Assembly: GCA_000310025.1 (NCBI GenBank)
Contig: FN648619.1
Coordinates: forward strand, 44,451-108,450
Reading direction: 5' to 3'
Source: Ectocarpus siliculosus
Taxonomy: Eukaryota > Sar > Phaeophyceae > Ectocarpales > Ectocarpaceae
Length of the DNA: 64,000 nucleotides
The position numbers were made by a program, and so were the translations under genes. The notes under the pieces are model-generated. The model did not search any database. It was given only the letters and a program-made list of their open reading frames with translations, and was not told the origin of the DNA. Numbering within the stretch: position 1 is the stretch's first letter; each line of letters opens with the position of its first letter. Positions 9,943-21,012 of the stretch are shown in pieces.

Positions 9943-12900
9943 GCTTGGTGAAGGACGACCTCAAGACGCCGGTGGACGGGCTGGTGTCGAGGGTGGACTA
10001 CCGCGGCGTCAACCCCGCCGTCTGGTTCCTCTATCTTGAGATGTACGGGAAGGACAGCGCTCAGGACCTGTGCAGGTGAGCTTGTTTGAGCCACTACCCT
10101 GCCCCCTTACGAACGCAAACGAACTTGATGTACAACACTTCAGAGTGCTTCGAAAAAACATCGGGCGTTCTCCACCCTGACGTGGCAATAATGCGAGGTC
10201 TACGGTTCCCCTCCTTGCCAATGTTCTTCGTACCCGTTACCCAACCCAGAGTAGTGATATTTGACTCTATTCCGCACAGAACGGGTGGTACGCTGTCGCG
10301 TTGACGGCGAATGGGTGGTTGCCTCGCTTCAACGTGTTGCCAGGGGTAGTACGCATGCCTCGTTTCCGTCTCCACTGGTGCTTGGCTTCTTTTCTGGCCC
10401 TTGTTCTTTGTGGTTATTGTTTCCCCAGGGTGGTGTGCAAGACGTGTTGCTCTGCCCGCTGTGAAAGACGGAAACAAATGGCACTTGGTCATGATTTTGG
10501 GGACAGGGAGCCTGATGGTTTTATCAGGGTTGGAGAATCGTTGGCTTGCTCGTCACGTTCTCTCGCGTGCTTGACGACGTTGGACCATCCGATCCTGCTG
10601 ATGAACACCATGCTCGTGGGAAATTATTTTCCTGTGAAAAAGGCTGGACAATATGGAGTAACCGGTACCAGTCACCCTCGGGATCTCTTCCCTCATGCCA
10701 CTGTCTGAGTAGCGGTACCGGAACCATAGCAATCGCGCAACCACCACCGAAGGATCAAAACTCCGTTCTAGGTAGTTCGCGCCCCGTTGCGTACAGTAGC
10801 CTTTGGGTGGAGGGAGAACATGGAAAGGCATGCACGTTCAACGACGCAATAGAGACATTTGTACAGGTAGAGAGTACACGAGCGTTGCAGGGAGGAACAA
10901 CTCCCGCCCAATGGATTGATGTTACACCGCGATGTCGTAGAGGTAGACAGCAGTCATGACGCGATCGTTGTCTGACGGATGAACGCGCATGCGGCAGTCA
11001 CGCTGATTTAATAAGGTCTACATCATGCCGGGAAAAGGGCAAATGCGACTACCCTGCGAAAAATGGTCTCTTGGTGGTGTCCGTCTTGGGAACAGATAGG
11101 GAGCAGATACGGCAATGTTACCCAGGCAATGCACAGCACCCGCCCACCCTTTTATACCTCCTCTTGTTACACACACGACGCTCGAAACATGCACAACGCC
11201 AGGTACGTGATCGATCTGTATGAGGCAGAGGTGCCCCTCAAGTATCGACGAGAGATATGCGAGGAGCCCATGCGACGAGCACAGGTCGAGGTAAGGCTTG
11301 TTTCTCGTTCGGCGTTGCTGTTGCAGTGTCTCGTGGCAAGAGGACCGATATAGAAGTAGCGAGGAGCACGGATAGAAGGCTTCGAACACACGCGCCGTCT
11401 TTGAGTCCTGGGCGATGAGTCTATTTGGCGAAGAAGGAATCGGACTTGAAATCTCAGCTCCTGTGGCCCGTTTGTGAAACGTCGTGCGAGTCCAGACGTC
11501 GGAGCTGTTCACCTGCTCTCGAGTTGTCTTGTAGACAGTTCCAACGTGCTTCCCCTGACCGGCTGTAGTCTATGTCTTGCAAGGCCGAAGTTTACTGCTG
11601 TCGGTGTGTAATTGGGCATGCGCAGTGCTTGGCGCTACGGGTCACGTCATGTTTCTGGTTTCTACAGATTTATGTAGAGCTATACTAAATCCTATACGTT
11701 ACTGGCCTGCCCCCGGTGTCTCTGCCCCGCCCTGCCTGCCCCAGGTGCAGAAGATGCGGTGGAGGGTCGAGCCCGAAGAAGCGCGTCCGCCTGACAAGCC
11801 TCAGCTCTGCTGCTGTATCACCGAGAGGGTAAGCGCATTGTGCCATCGGTCCACAACCCGTAACTTGAGCTCCCCCCCCTCAACCTCCTTGTATATGTTC
11901 ATGTGTTGGCGATGTCAAACCAATTCTTCTCCGTGCCATCACCAATGTTGGGTGGCATTGGAGAGATATATGCTCTCGTGCGCAGAAATCAAGGGCGAGC
12001 CGTAAGCGCCAGCCGTGTCTTAGATTTGTTGAATTTGTGGGGATCTTGTGCTGCAACCTTGCACACAACTCTCCGAACACCTTGTGCCTGCGCGGTAGCC
12101 GAAAGCGCGGATGAGCATTGAGGATCGTATGGTTGCCCAGTAGTCTTCCCAAGACACATTCGAAATTGCCAATGCCGCTGCTGCGGCTGCCATTGTTGTC
12201 ATGGTGTTTACTGTACAAACATGTCTGACGCGTCACAAGCAACTCGTCTTCCGTACTCTTGAAGCCCAGAGAACAGTTTTCGTGGGGCTACCTACAAGCC
12301 CAAGCTGAAGGGAGAGTAATAGTGACAAGACCCCAGAAAATTTGCACCACATGCCAACAAGCGAAACATTTCAGAGATGGTTGAATCCATGCTGTGAAGC
12401 AATTAGGGCAGAAAATGCCGAAGGAAAACAGTAGAGCCTGTCGCTGAATTCGGAAGTCGAGTTACCACAAGCCTTCCGTAGTATTGAAGCTACCCTCATG
12501 ACTCATGGCAGAGCTGGAGAAGCTGCAGTAAGTGCGAGTGATTGGATCTTTTATATTTAGGTTGATTGTCTCAAAACTAAGAGGCTTTCAGCAGAAAATG
12601 TGTTGTTGGAAGATGGCGCCGAAAGCTTTACTTGCTTGTGTTGGTCAGTTTTAGCACACGCTTTGGTTGTGGGGAATTCGAACTTTGGGTCTGTTGAGAT
12701 GAGGTTTTCGAGCCGGCCGTGACACGCATACACCAGTGGTGTGTGGGACCACTCGCACTTCTTTGGTATGTTCGTAAGCCTGCCAAGCGCTTAAGTTGTG
12801 AATGCCCGTTTTTTCGCCGACCTAGGCCACCCACACAGCCCCTGCAGCACGCTGGTGTCGTCAAACAGCATCACGACCCGAAGCGAAAGCGACAACGCAC

Positions 12901-13369
12901 ATCGTGACAAATAAGCACGAACTATCCCAGACAAGGCTTGGTTGTTTCGTTGCGCAGCGTTGACGATCCCAAGCAAGAATTGGATGCGAATACAGGCGGA
13001 ACACCCCAAGATAACCGTGTCGGGCAACGTGCTTGTACTGATTTCGTCCCGTGCGTGTACCTTCCACGCCAGGTGATCGACTGCGTGTTCATGTCGCTCT
13101 TTACCTGCTGCTCAAAGTGGCGCCGACGCTGTCCGTGGTGGCTCTGCTGCTGCTGCAACGCCATCTGCCCCGGCCGCACGAGCGCCGCCGGCGGGCGGTA
13201 CAGTCGCGTCACGACCGGTGAAGACGGAGAGGAGGACCAAGACAGTGATCTAGACGACGACGACGACGATGACGACGACGTTGATTTTGGCGCGAGAGAA
13301 GAGGAAGAATACTTGTACCGGCTCAGGAGAGGCAGGGGCAGGGCAGGGGCGCCGAAAAGCAGCGGCTAA
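9943..13369 (+). CDS. Last four exons of a gene with a DUSP-like segment, a Cys cluster and an acidic tail
   Basis: Four exons join in phase: 9943-10075 (donor TGCAG|GTGAGC), 11203-11290, 11745-11828 and 13073-13369 (stop). All acceptors read CAG|G and the internal donors are GTAAG. The joined protein reads LVSRVDYRGVNPAVWFLYL, then a segment crossing the first junction (QDLCR-YVIDLYEAEVP), then PMRRAQVEVQKMRW. The NPAVW...MYG...DLYEAEVP pattern resembles the DUSP domain found beside some ubiquitin-specific proteases, but this is a weak family guess. The last exon encodes a Cys/Trp-rich stretch (CSKWRRRCPWWLCCCCNAIC) that could be a lipidation or membrane-contact site, then nine Asp residues and a basic end. 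Upstream exons were not found. The first acceptor is the least certain boundary. Confidence 0.6.
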
Positions 13370-14470
13370 GCTTCCTATTCGCCGGGACCCCGCGGTGTCG
13401 GATCGGTCGAGAGTGCGAAGATGGAACTGGGCCCGTGCGGGACCGGAACAACTTATTCTACAGCTCCAGGATGGTGTGGGAGACTTGCGGTCCTTTTTTG
13501 GTGAATAAAGTAAACGGTGCATGTTGAAGGATTGCGAGGATCGCTGATGCTGTACTAGAGTGAACTGTGGTGATGGATAGCCTGAGAAATGACGTTGCAT
13601 GTTTGAGATTGTCCACTAAGGATATCGGCAGTTTAGGTCATTATCTTCATGGATGGGAAGGTGTTGCAGGTGTCTTGTGGGGAACAAATAGGCCGTATCA
13701 TTGCCGTATTCGCTAATTTGCACGTGGGCCCGGTGTGAAAGCTGTGCATTTGTGTGATGCTGCGAACATGCGAAATTTCGAAATTTTAGGACTCATGGAT
13801 GTGTGTCGTTATGCGCCATTGTCATTGTGCGTCCACCCCGAATTTGTTTGGGCGTTCCCGAGAGCCGGCGTAGAATTTTGAAGCGTATCCCCCGTGCCAA
13901 TCTCACGCACCGAATTAGTCCTTCAGTACTTGATCATCAACAGAGTGTAGCCGGAATGGAGTTTGGAGTCTAATCCATGCCAATCTGACGCACCAAACCA
14001 ATCGGTCAGTACTTGTAGCTGGAAGACTTGGCACCTTGAGCAATGCGGGGGTCATTGATAACTGCTACGGGAGTGTGCCTACCACAGTAGTACTTGAAGG
14101 AGGAGGTTTCCGACGGTGTTGAAACCCGGTTGCGTTGTGCATTGTGTCGTCCGTGTGCTCAAGATTTCCGGAGCACATTTCCCAGTGGCAGCGCGGTCGC
14201 TCCCTCATCTCAAAATTACTTTTTCCTTGCCGAGCCTATTTCCTACGGGCCCTTGCCTCCATCGTTAACTTAACCTCCAGACTCTCGCACGAAAAGGACA
14301 TCTGACGGCATGGGCGAGCGCGTGTTTCCAACCACGTGTTGCTTGGTCCGAACAATGGTAGGTGACGGTCACTCTGTGAGCCAACTCCCCGTTGACAGTT
14401 GCCACGTACATGCCGAAACAGTGAGTCCTGTTGCATGCCACATGACGCCTCACCTGCATTATGACCCTAC
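13370..14470. other. 3' flank and intergenic DNA
   Basis: I see no coding region here. The proximal part is probably the 3' UTR of the preceding gene. The string ATGCCAATCTGACGCACC near 13,975 resembles GTGCCAATCTCACGCACC near 13,895, a short degenerate repeat of about 80-base spacing. Confidence 0.4.
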
Positions 14471-14635
14471 ACTGCAAGAAGCAGGCCCACGCCGCCTCCT
14501 GTCGGTTGACTGGTTTAGACCGCAAAGAGGGCTAAAAACTCCTGTGGGGTATCTCGAGTGAATCCCATCAGCAGTACCATCGTTGGCAGTACCGCCCCCG
14601 AGCCTCGCCTCTTGTGGGTATGACTAACACTCGAA
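14471..14635 (+). repeat. Dispersed repeat fragment shared with the palindrome spacer
   Basis: Patches such as AAGAAGCAGGCCCACGCCGC and CCATCGTTGGCAGTA followed by GCCCCCGAGCCTCGCCTCTT recur in the same order and orientation near 32,195-32,335. This copy lies just outside the outer end of the left duplication arm. Confidence 0.6.
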
Positions 14636-14759
14636 TACGGCAATGATACGGCCAGCTTTTTCCTTACCGAAACGCCTGCAACACGTTCTCGTCCAAGAAG
14701 ATAATCACCACGTACACTCTTGGACATTCTCAAACATGCAACTGAGTTCGGCCGGCACC

Positions 14760-15270
14760 GCGTTCACCTCCAATCGAAAAAAACATGTCCAGTGTGTTGC
14801 ACATACACCTACATACCAGCTTCTTTCTTACAACCTGGAGACCGACGCGGCATGGCCGCTGCGAAACACGCTACGATTCCAATTCGAGCTCCTAGCGTTG
14901 AACAAGCACTTCATGTACGTACGTCAACATTTATTTGCACATGAACGCTCCTGAGAACAATTGAAATTGGCGCTCAACAACCAGAATTGCGCTACCACCG
15001 GCCGCTAGCTCATACGACCTCCCGACACTTTGGCCACCACGAATAACATCCTCCGGGCAGAAAAAAACTTCACATGCAAACTCTGCGTCCTGACGAGCCC
15101 TAACCAACCCGTCATATGCTCACCCCGCAAGAGCGCGCCCAGTAGCGCAATTGAAAGGGGGTATACAAGACATTCGTTGATGGGCATGCACCTGTGTGCG
15201 AACAACTCCAAAAAGTAACACGCAACAGTGCTGTTTTCTCAGCGCATGTCTCGAGTACCGAGCACATCGT
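14760..15270 (-). repeat. Left-arm single copy of the outer-edge block
   Basis: Read on the minus strand, it matches both tandem units at 55,974-56,668 and 56,669-57,310. Shared strings include TTCACATGCAAACTCTACG-type sequence and GAGCGCGCCCAG. It is clearly more diverged than the two right-hand units are from each other. No stable ORF is shared. Confidence 0.6.
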
Positions 15271-15663
15271 TTTCACGGAGAACAACAAGTAAACTGACCC
15301 GCTCTTTCAACCCTTCGCCCGACCGTCGCTGTCGACTCTGTAGCGCTGGCGTCCAATTTCCACCTTCAATTCCGGCTCTCACGTTTCAATCAAGGCGTTG
15401 GTACATTTCTATAAGACTCTTGGTTTTCGCATTTGGTCTTTCCCCCGTGCCTCTTATCCCCGCAATTGAAAAAACATAGTGTCTCGAGTGTTTCCCACAG
15501 AGCACTACCAGCTTCTCGTATCCTGGATGGCTAGCACCATTCTTACCGGCTCGATTCCGGGTGGATTCGGCGGCGGCGGCAGCAGCAGCACGCCGCCACG
15601 CGGTCGGTCGACGCAGAGTCCAACACTCATGCCGCACCGTACACCGTTGTGAAGGCCTTGGAG

Positions 15664-16600
15664 CTAACCGCTCTCCGCTACAGCGGTGGACCTGGCTTGC
15701 TTTGAAGGCTTCTGCCCTCTTCCTACGGAAGTTTCTTTCCTCTGTCCCGTACCATGCTGCTTTGAATAAGGCGCTGAGAGAGCTTCTGGCGACACCTTCT
15801 GCCATCCGGGGTTACTACCTCTGGGCGTGGTTGCTCCCCCCTCTCCTCGTACCTCCCCATCCCTCTCCTCGATCCCATCACCCGCTGCCTCGGCCCCGGT
15901 CGCCGCCGGTACGAACATCTCTAGCACAACCCCAGACTTCAGGCCTGCTGCCTGGTACTGCTTCCGTTGCTGCCTCAGCTCCGCCTTGACTCTCAGATCC
16001 TCCGCCTTTTTCTCGCGACTCATCCATTGTGCACCGGTGCCCTTCAGCCGGCCCGCCGCTTCCAGGGCCCGCCGTGACGGCGCGCGGGGTCTTCTCCCCA
16101 GGCCGCTGGCCTCGGCCTCCGTCTTGGCATCCTCCCTCGCCTGCCTAAGTACGAGAAACTCTACGGATGGGGCCATCCCCGACGAGTCGGCCAGCCGGTT
16201 ATTGGGAGAAGACGGGGGGTTGGCTTCGGCGGCAGGAGCTGGAGATGGGAGGGACGGTGCAGAAGTCTTAGCGGTCGTTTTCGTCAGGTTTTCCTTTGTC
16301 ACCTGGGCGCTGGAAATCGCGCCCCGTTCGTCCTTTCCGCCCGAACGCCTCTTTTTGCTTCTGTGCGTGCCTGAGACATCGGCGTCATTGTCTTCCTCCG
16401 TTTCCTGTTGCCCTCGTCGCGCTTTCTTTGACCCATTGCGATCTATGTCACTCGGCGCTCGGGTTTTCTTTGCTCCAACTGATGCAGCAGCAGCTGCGGC
16501 TGCTGCAGCGGGACCTTGGCTGCGTTTACCGGTGGTGGCTTTCCTGCAGTGATGTGACGCAACAGGCAACGGTAGGGTGTCGCACATATGTCTCAATGTT
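15664..16600 (-). CDS. Conserved basic, low-complexity protein (left copy)
   Basis: A minus-strand frame of about 310 residues ends at 15664. It starts with a Cys/His-bearing segment (SHHCRKATTG), then a poly-Ala run, a Lys/Arg-rich region (RNGSKKARRGQQETEEDND, RSKKRR) that could act as a nuclear localisation signal, an Ala/Pro-rich linker, and a charged helical segment (REKKAEDLRVKAELRQQRKQ) that may be a coiled coil. The frame stays open up to 16740, but similarity to the right-arm partner at 54790-55722 fades near 16,600. The two copies agree at most residues and differ by in-frame length changes in the Ala run, which favours coding. The function is unknown. It may be the 3' end of the EsV-1-7 gene lying next to it, but no exon junction could be proven. 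Confidence 0.55.
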
Positions 16601-16905
16601 CTCGAAAAAGGACCTCGGTCACAGTTTTCTGGAATGCCGACAAGCGAAACAATACAGCACTTCGATGCTAGTCTGTGGCCTGGAAGGAAACATGAAGCAA
16701 GCAAGAAACGGCTGCATCGACCGACTTTCGGGGAACCCACTCTCTACGTGGACCCTCCACAGTACGACAGTCGTAAGCAACTGTTTCGCGATAGTTTCAA
16801 AATGAGGTACCGTCTTTTCTCCTGACACTCAAATGCTTCTTGGACACCAAAACCCGAACAAAAACTAACCGTGTGACCACTGGGGCAGCAGCGCTCTCAG
16901 CTTGC

Positions 16906-17028
16906 CCAGCCTTGTTCGGAAGGCTGGGTGGTTCCTTGAAGAGTTGCACCATTGGACCCTTCTTATGGGAGAAGCAGTACACGGCGCGCGTTGCACCCGG
17001 CAGGCCGTAGTCGGGCCGAGCCTCACAT
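16906..17028 (-). CDS. EsV-1-7 domain exon (left copy)
   Basis: This 123-base exon on the minus strand starts after ACCAG (acceptor at 17029) and reads RCEARPDYGLPGATRAVYC then FSHKKGPMVQ. It contains C-X16-C-X2-H followed by KKGPMV, the core of the EsV-1-7 zinc-binding-like motif (C-X4-C-X16-C-X2-H) described in the brown algal IMMEDIATE UPRIGHT family and in the phaeovirus EsV-1. The first Cys of C-X4-C is not in this exon and would fall in the preceding one, since the intron cuts inside the X4 spacer. The end is a GC donor (GG|GCAAGC), where the right-arm copy has GG|GTAAGC. Confidence 0.55.
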
Positions 17029-17294
17029 CTGGTACGGGCGAACATTGCAGACATGTTGAATACTCAGATATTTGTAAAACCTTGAACTCAATTCTTGCCA
17101 GGAAGGCTACCATTGGCTGTTGTTCCTTGTCAACGACTGACGCCGCATGTCCCTACCAAGAAGCCTTTGGTCTCCATTTCAGGTCGTTTCTGATACGGTC
17201 TCCGCCCATCAACATAACGAAATACGGCAAGAATGTATACTTGGCGTGACGTGGGTTTGGCGATGGGCCTGGGTGCAGCCCTGTCTCTATGCAG

Positions 17295-17714
17295 TTAAAT
17301 GACCGAATGTAGGCAGAGATGAGCCGCAAAGAATTTACAACGGCATGGTTTTTGTTCTACTGCCCGACAATGTTCGTTCTCTTGTCGAAAGGCAGAAGAC
17401 ACTTGACTCCCCTTCAATGTTCGTTCTCTTGTGGAACCGCAGAAGACATAGGATTTTGCAACGGAAGGCTCACAAAATATCCTCTGCCTTCTACGGTGGT
17501 ACAAAAAACGACCAGACCTGCAGGTGTTGGTTGTCAAAGAATTGGAGGACTGCGATTCTCTGTCTTCGGTTTCGATCTTTCTCACCCTGGGAAGAGGCAG
17601 GTGCGATTCCGCGACGACTGGCTCCCACCGTTGTGCCCACCGGATATTCCCGGCCGATTGGCGCCTGGGATTTGTGGAAAACAGTAGTACAATAGATCGG
17701 TAGAGACCGATCAA
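17295..17714 (-). CDS. ORF shared by both arms, unknown (left copy)
   Basis: This is an open frame of 139 codons in the same outward direction as the EsV-1-7 exons. It starts MIGLYRSIVLLFSTNPRRQ and contains LPRVRKIETEDRESQSSNSL. The right-arm copy at 53733-54248 is also open and similar for its first 95 or so residues. An antisense frame is partly open too, so coding is not certain. No domain is recognised. Confidence 0.3.
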   Translation of the reverse strand: MIGLYRSIVLLFSTNPRRQSAGNIRWAQRWEPVVAESHLPLPRVRKIETEDRESQSSNSLTTNTCRSGRFLYHRRRQRIFCEPSVAKSYVFCGSTRERTLKGSQVSSAFRQENEHCRAVEQKPCRCKFFAAHLCLHSVI

Positions 17715-18194
17715 GCATGTATCGAGGAGGAAACGAACGAGGCCGAGCTACCGCTCGTTGTTACACGTCTCAAAAATTCCACAGAAACGAATAACAAGTC
17801 AGCGTCATCCCGAGGGTACTCTTCAGCCTAGCACTATCTGCATCAAGTATCAGGGTGTACATATACGAGTATCACATACAGCGTGCAAGACAACACTAGA
17901 TAGACAACAGAGCCTTTCGCGCCCCCCTCTCCTCTATCCACCTTCGTCATCTCACGTTTCAACACCTGCCCACGAGTGGCAGAGGTTCTGCCCGGCATAG
18001 GATGGGATGAAGAAGAGGACCGGCCGCTACTTCCTGTCGAACGTAGCCGGGATTGGTCCGACGCCGCCAAGTCACGTAAGGACAGTTGGGTTTGAAAGGG
18101 GAGTTCGGCGAAAAAATCATTGGTGTCGCACGTTCTGTGGTCATTTCATTATTGGGGGGCGGGGTATTTGGGGGAAGGGGGGGGGGGGGGGGGG

Positions 18195-18717
18195 TGTACT
18201 CATAGTCGTGAATGCCGTAGTCGTTTGACCATTTACCTCGCATCCCTACAAAGCCGGGACGGAGCACGCCGGGTTCTCACCGGACCAGGCTCTCACATCA
18301 CCAAGCGCGAAGCGCCGTGAGGTATTTGGCGAGTCGCATGAAGGGTGAGCTGCATCCTGCTAAGGGTGTTCGGCATCTTGTGCTTACTTCCTTGCGTACG
18401 GATGACAGCTACGTATGACTTAATTTATTTTCTGGTGCTTTCACTTCCAGAGACAGTTGTAAGCACTGTGTAACTGCCTCGAGGAAGCTTGACCATTTTA
18501 ACACAACGTGGTGCGATCATCCCCCGTTGCGCGGAGTGAGGTTTCTCCACCCCGCATAACATGATCTACTCGACCACCATTATGGTTACCGCCAAAAAAA
18601 AAAACGAGATAAAAAAAAAAACGGTAACCTGGTTGCCGAGTTCACGAAGTGAATTGGCTTGTTTTACAACGTCGTTGCCAAGCGACGAAAACCCAATCCC
18701 GATGGCAAACACCGAGT
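18195..18717 (-). mobile_element. Non-autonomous repeat, left-arm copy
   Basis: This stretch is present here and, inverted, at 32,389-32,987, but absent from the right arm, where only a short C-tract junction exists near 53,268. It is flanked by G-rich direct repeats (GGGGGAAGGGGGG on both sides), which may be the target duplication. On the minus strand it begins with a unit containing TTCGTCGCTTGGCAACGACG and ends in GACTATGAGTACA. It encodes nothing recognisable. Confidence 0.6.
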
Positions 18718-19127
18718 GGGGGGAAGGGGGGGGGGGAATCCTCAATATCACTCTTCCGTTGTTTGAGAAAGGCCTGTAGCATTCGCCGTTCGCTCCCGAC
18801 AGCAGCAAAATCATGGCTGAAGGAACCACGACGTCGTTTCGGAGACGAAACCAGTAAGCAACATAGGGCGAAAATAGTAGGGGACTTTTGGGTGTGAAGG
18901 TTGCAAAAAGGGGGGGTCGAAGGTGAAGAACAAACACCGAAAGTTTCTGCAACGCGGCCGCTCATGATTTTACCTTTGAAGATGCTGCAGGGCGGAGGAG
19001 ACTTGACGGTAGCTGCCGCCAGTTCCCTGAAAGCTGAGTTCCACATGAACGAGGCAGACGGGATGTAGGAACGACGCGGGGGTGGATTAATGACGAGTTG
19101 TCGCATCGTTTGTGGCGCGGGGTGGGG

Positions 19128-19766
19128 CTAATACGAGAATAACGGTTGACTACTCACTTTACGTATGAATTGTGTGGGTGTTTGTGTCTCAACAATTTGT
19201 CTGTCTGAAAACGTGAAAGAGGAGAAAAAAATATCAAAGACACTCAAAGCGTCAAGGCAGAAAGTGATCAACAACATAATCGTGCTGCAGGCACGGCCAC
19301 GAAACCTGACGCGACCGAACTGACAGACGGAAACAGACACCTCAGCTGCTACTTCCTCACCGTTTCCTTCACGGGTGGCTCTGAACAGTGCTCCGTGGCG
19401 GTCGGTGGTGAACTGGCCCACCCTCTTATGCAACTGACAGGCGCGAGGTGGAGAGTCCAGCGGGCCATACCTCGCCAGATTCGAGCACCCCCGGTGCTGC
19501 ATATTCGAGAGGGGAGCAGAGTGGGCCTTATTCGTACCGTCCAATTCTCGGCGTGAAATCAATACACACTTGCCTACGCCCAGAACGCGTAGCGTGACAC
19601 GAGAAATCGCTCCAGACACAACAACAACAACAAAATAAAAATATTTGGCGGCTGCACCGCCACGCGCACTGAACCACGAAGAAGCTCTGGCAGGCAGATC
19701 ATACCGTCGATGAGTCAATGGGCAGCCTCTATTCTTACCTATGGCCCAGCCGGGAAACTTTAACAT
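19128..19766 (-). CDS. Shared ORF containing an EsV-1-7 exon (left copy)
   Basis: The open frame spans 19766-19128 on the minus strand. Within it, 19,496-19,361 looks like an exon of 136 bases: acceptor ATATGCAG|CAC, then HRGCSNLARYGPLDSPPRAC and QLHKRVGQF, ending at donor AACG|GTGAGG. It has C-X15-C-X2-H plus a trailing K-R-V-G, an EsV-1-7 unit lacking only its first Cys. Just as in the other EsV-1-7 exon, that Cys would be supplied by the previous exon (C-x-HRGC). Sequence outside the exon within the open frame is less conserved and may be intron. The right-arm partner is 52204-52842, with an exon of exactly the same length. Confidence 0.5.
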   Translation of the reverse strand: MLKFPGWAIGKNRGCPLTHRRYDLPARASSWFSARGGAAAKYFYFVVVVVSGAISRVTLRVLGVGKCVLISRRELDGTNKAHSAPLSNMQHRGCSNLARYGPLDSPPRACQLHKRVGQFTTDRHGALFRATREGNGEEVAAEVSVSVCQFGRVRFRGRACSTIMLLITFCLDALSVFDIFFSSFTFSDRQIVETQTPTQFIRKVSSQPLFSY

Positions 19767-19886
19767 GATCGCCTACCCGGAAAACCTGCAAAAGCGCGAC
19801 TCTACCGTATCCGGGTTCCCTTGCAAGGGCAGGATCGACAAGATTTGTTCTACCTTTAGGTCGGCACATTAAAATCAACTAGGTAA

Positions 19887-20192
19887 TCAAGTCACAGATT
19901 TCGAAGCAGACAACATCGCCATGTCAAAACCGAAAGTGAAGGGACCGCGAATCTCTGAAGGTTCGCTGTTCGTTTGCACCTGACAGCGCATTGGGATGAG
20001 TGGTTCCTGTGCGAGAGGGACTGCGGGGTAAGCTGCAGATGACGGGAATGCCGACAGGACTGGTACACCGGGGCCGCCGGGTTGTGATGCGGAATACTTG
20101 AATATGCTGAGTGCTTGTTTCACCACCGCGCCGTGGGTGGGCCTTGGCCGCAAGGGGTAAGGGCCCGAACCTGCACGCAAAACAGAGCCCAA
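19887..20192 (-). CDS. Exon-like ORF shared by both arms, unknown (left copy)
   Basis: On the minus strand, an acceptor (TGCGTGCAG|GT) leads into GPYPLRPRPTHGAVVKQAL, then a Gly/Pro-rich stretch and EIRGPFTFGFDMAMLSASK before the stop. The right-arm version (51786-52091) is close to 90% identical and open throughout. No domain is recognised. A second frame is also open for much of the length. Confidence 0.4.
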   Translation of the reverse strand: MGSVLRAGSGPYPLRPRPTHGAVVKQALSIFKYSASQPGGPGVPVLSAFPSSAAYPAVPLAQEPLIPMRCQVQTNSEPSEIRGPFTFGFDMAMLSASKSVT

Positions 20193-20357
20193 GAAAGGGA
20201 GGCCAAGGAGACAAAAAGGGAGGGGAAAACTGTTGGCGTCCTATTCGGAGGTGCTTCAGCACCACCCCGGACTTGCTGGTCCCTCAGTGACGCGGGTCAG
20301 CATATACATATGAAAAATAACATGCTGAGCCGTCATGCACCACTTCTTCCGGCTCTC

Positions 20358-20597
20358 CTACATTAAATCAGGATCGGAGGAACACTCCAGATGTTGAGTA
20401 TATCCAAGGGTGCTGAGAGTATGGGACACGATTGCTGAGCTGTCGACATTTGGCTTGTCGAAAGCTTCAAAAGCAAGCGGGGATAGGGAGTTGATGGCGC
20501 TGAGCGCGTCCAACTGTCGTGTCCGGCGAAGTGTCACAAAAAAAGGTCTCGTTCGCGAACTGTAGCAAAGTGTGCACCAGCATGGGCCTGCAGACAA
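20358..20597 (-). CDS. Exon-like ORF shared by both arms, unknown (left copy)
   Basis: The frame reads SAGPCWCTLCYSSRTRPFFV, then LSAINSLSPLAFEAFDKPNV and HTLSTLGYTQHL, ending at 20358. The right-arm copy (51366-51617) keeps nearly every residue. A TATCTGCAG acceptor precedes the shared segment. It could be the exon upstream of the shared ORF at 19887-20192. The function is unknown. Confidence 0.4.
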   Translation of the reverse strand: MSAGPCWCTLCYSSRTRPFFVTLRRTRQLDALSAINSLSPLAFEAFDKPNVDSSAIVSHTLSTLGYTQHLECSSDPDLM

Positions 20598-21012
20598 TAG
20601 TCGGCAGTCAACGCCTCAAGTGCCGTAAGGTTTGAACGCGTTGCCCGAAAATATGCATATGGCACCTCAAAGGGAGACAGATTGATTGCGATGGCAATAC
20701 AATACACATTTACCCAGCAGTCAGGGTTTCTCAGCATATGCTCAGGAAACAAAAGTGGGGCTAGTCCTCACAACACAAGGATCCAAACATAAGCAGGCCA
20801 TCCACTTAGGCGTATCTACTTGGATCCAATGAAGCAATCACTGAGGCGGCCAGATTCCTCCCAAATGTGTCGCTTCTTATGTAGCCCTGCACCAATCACC
20901 CGCGATACACAAATTAGCCAAACCTTCGCGGATCGAACAACAGCTGAAACAGAAAAACGTGGAAGGAGATGCAGTTAACAAGAAGCAATTATTGGTACAA
21001 AAAAAGTCGATT

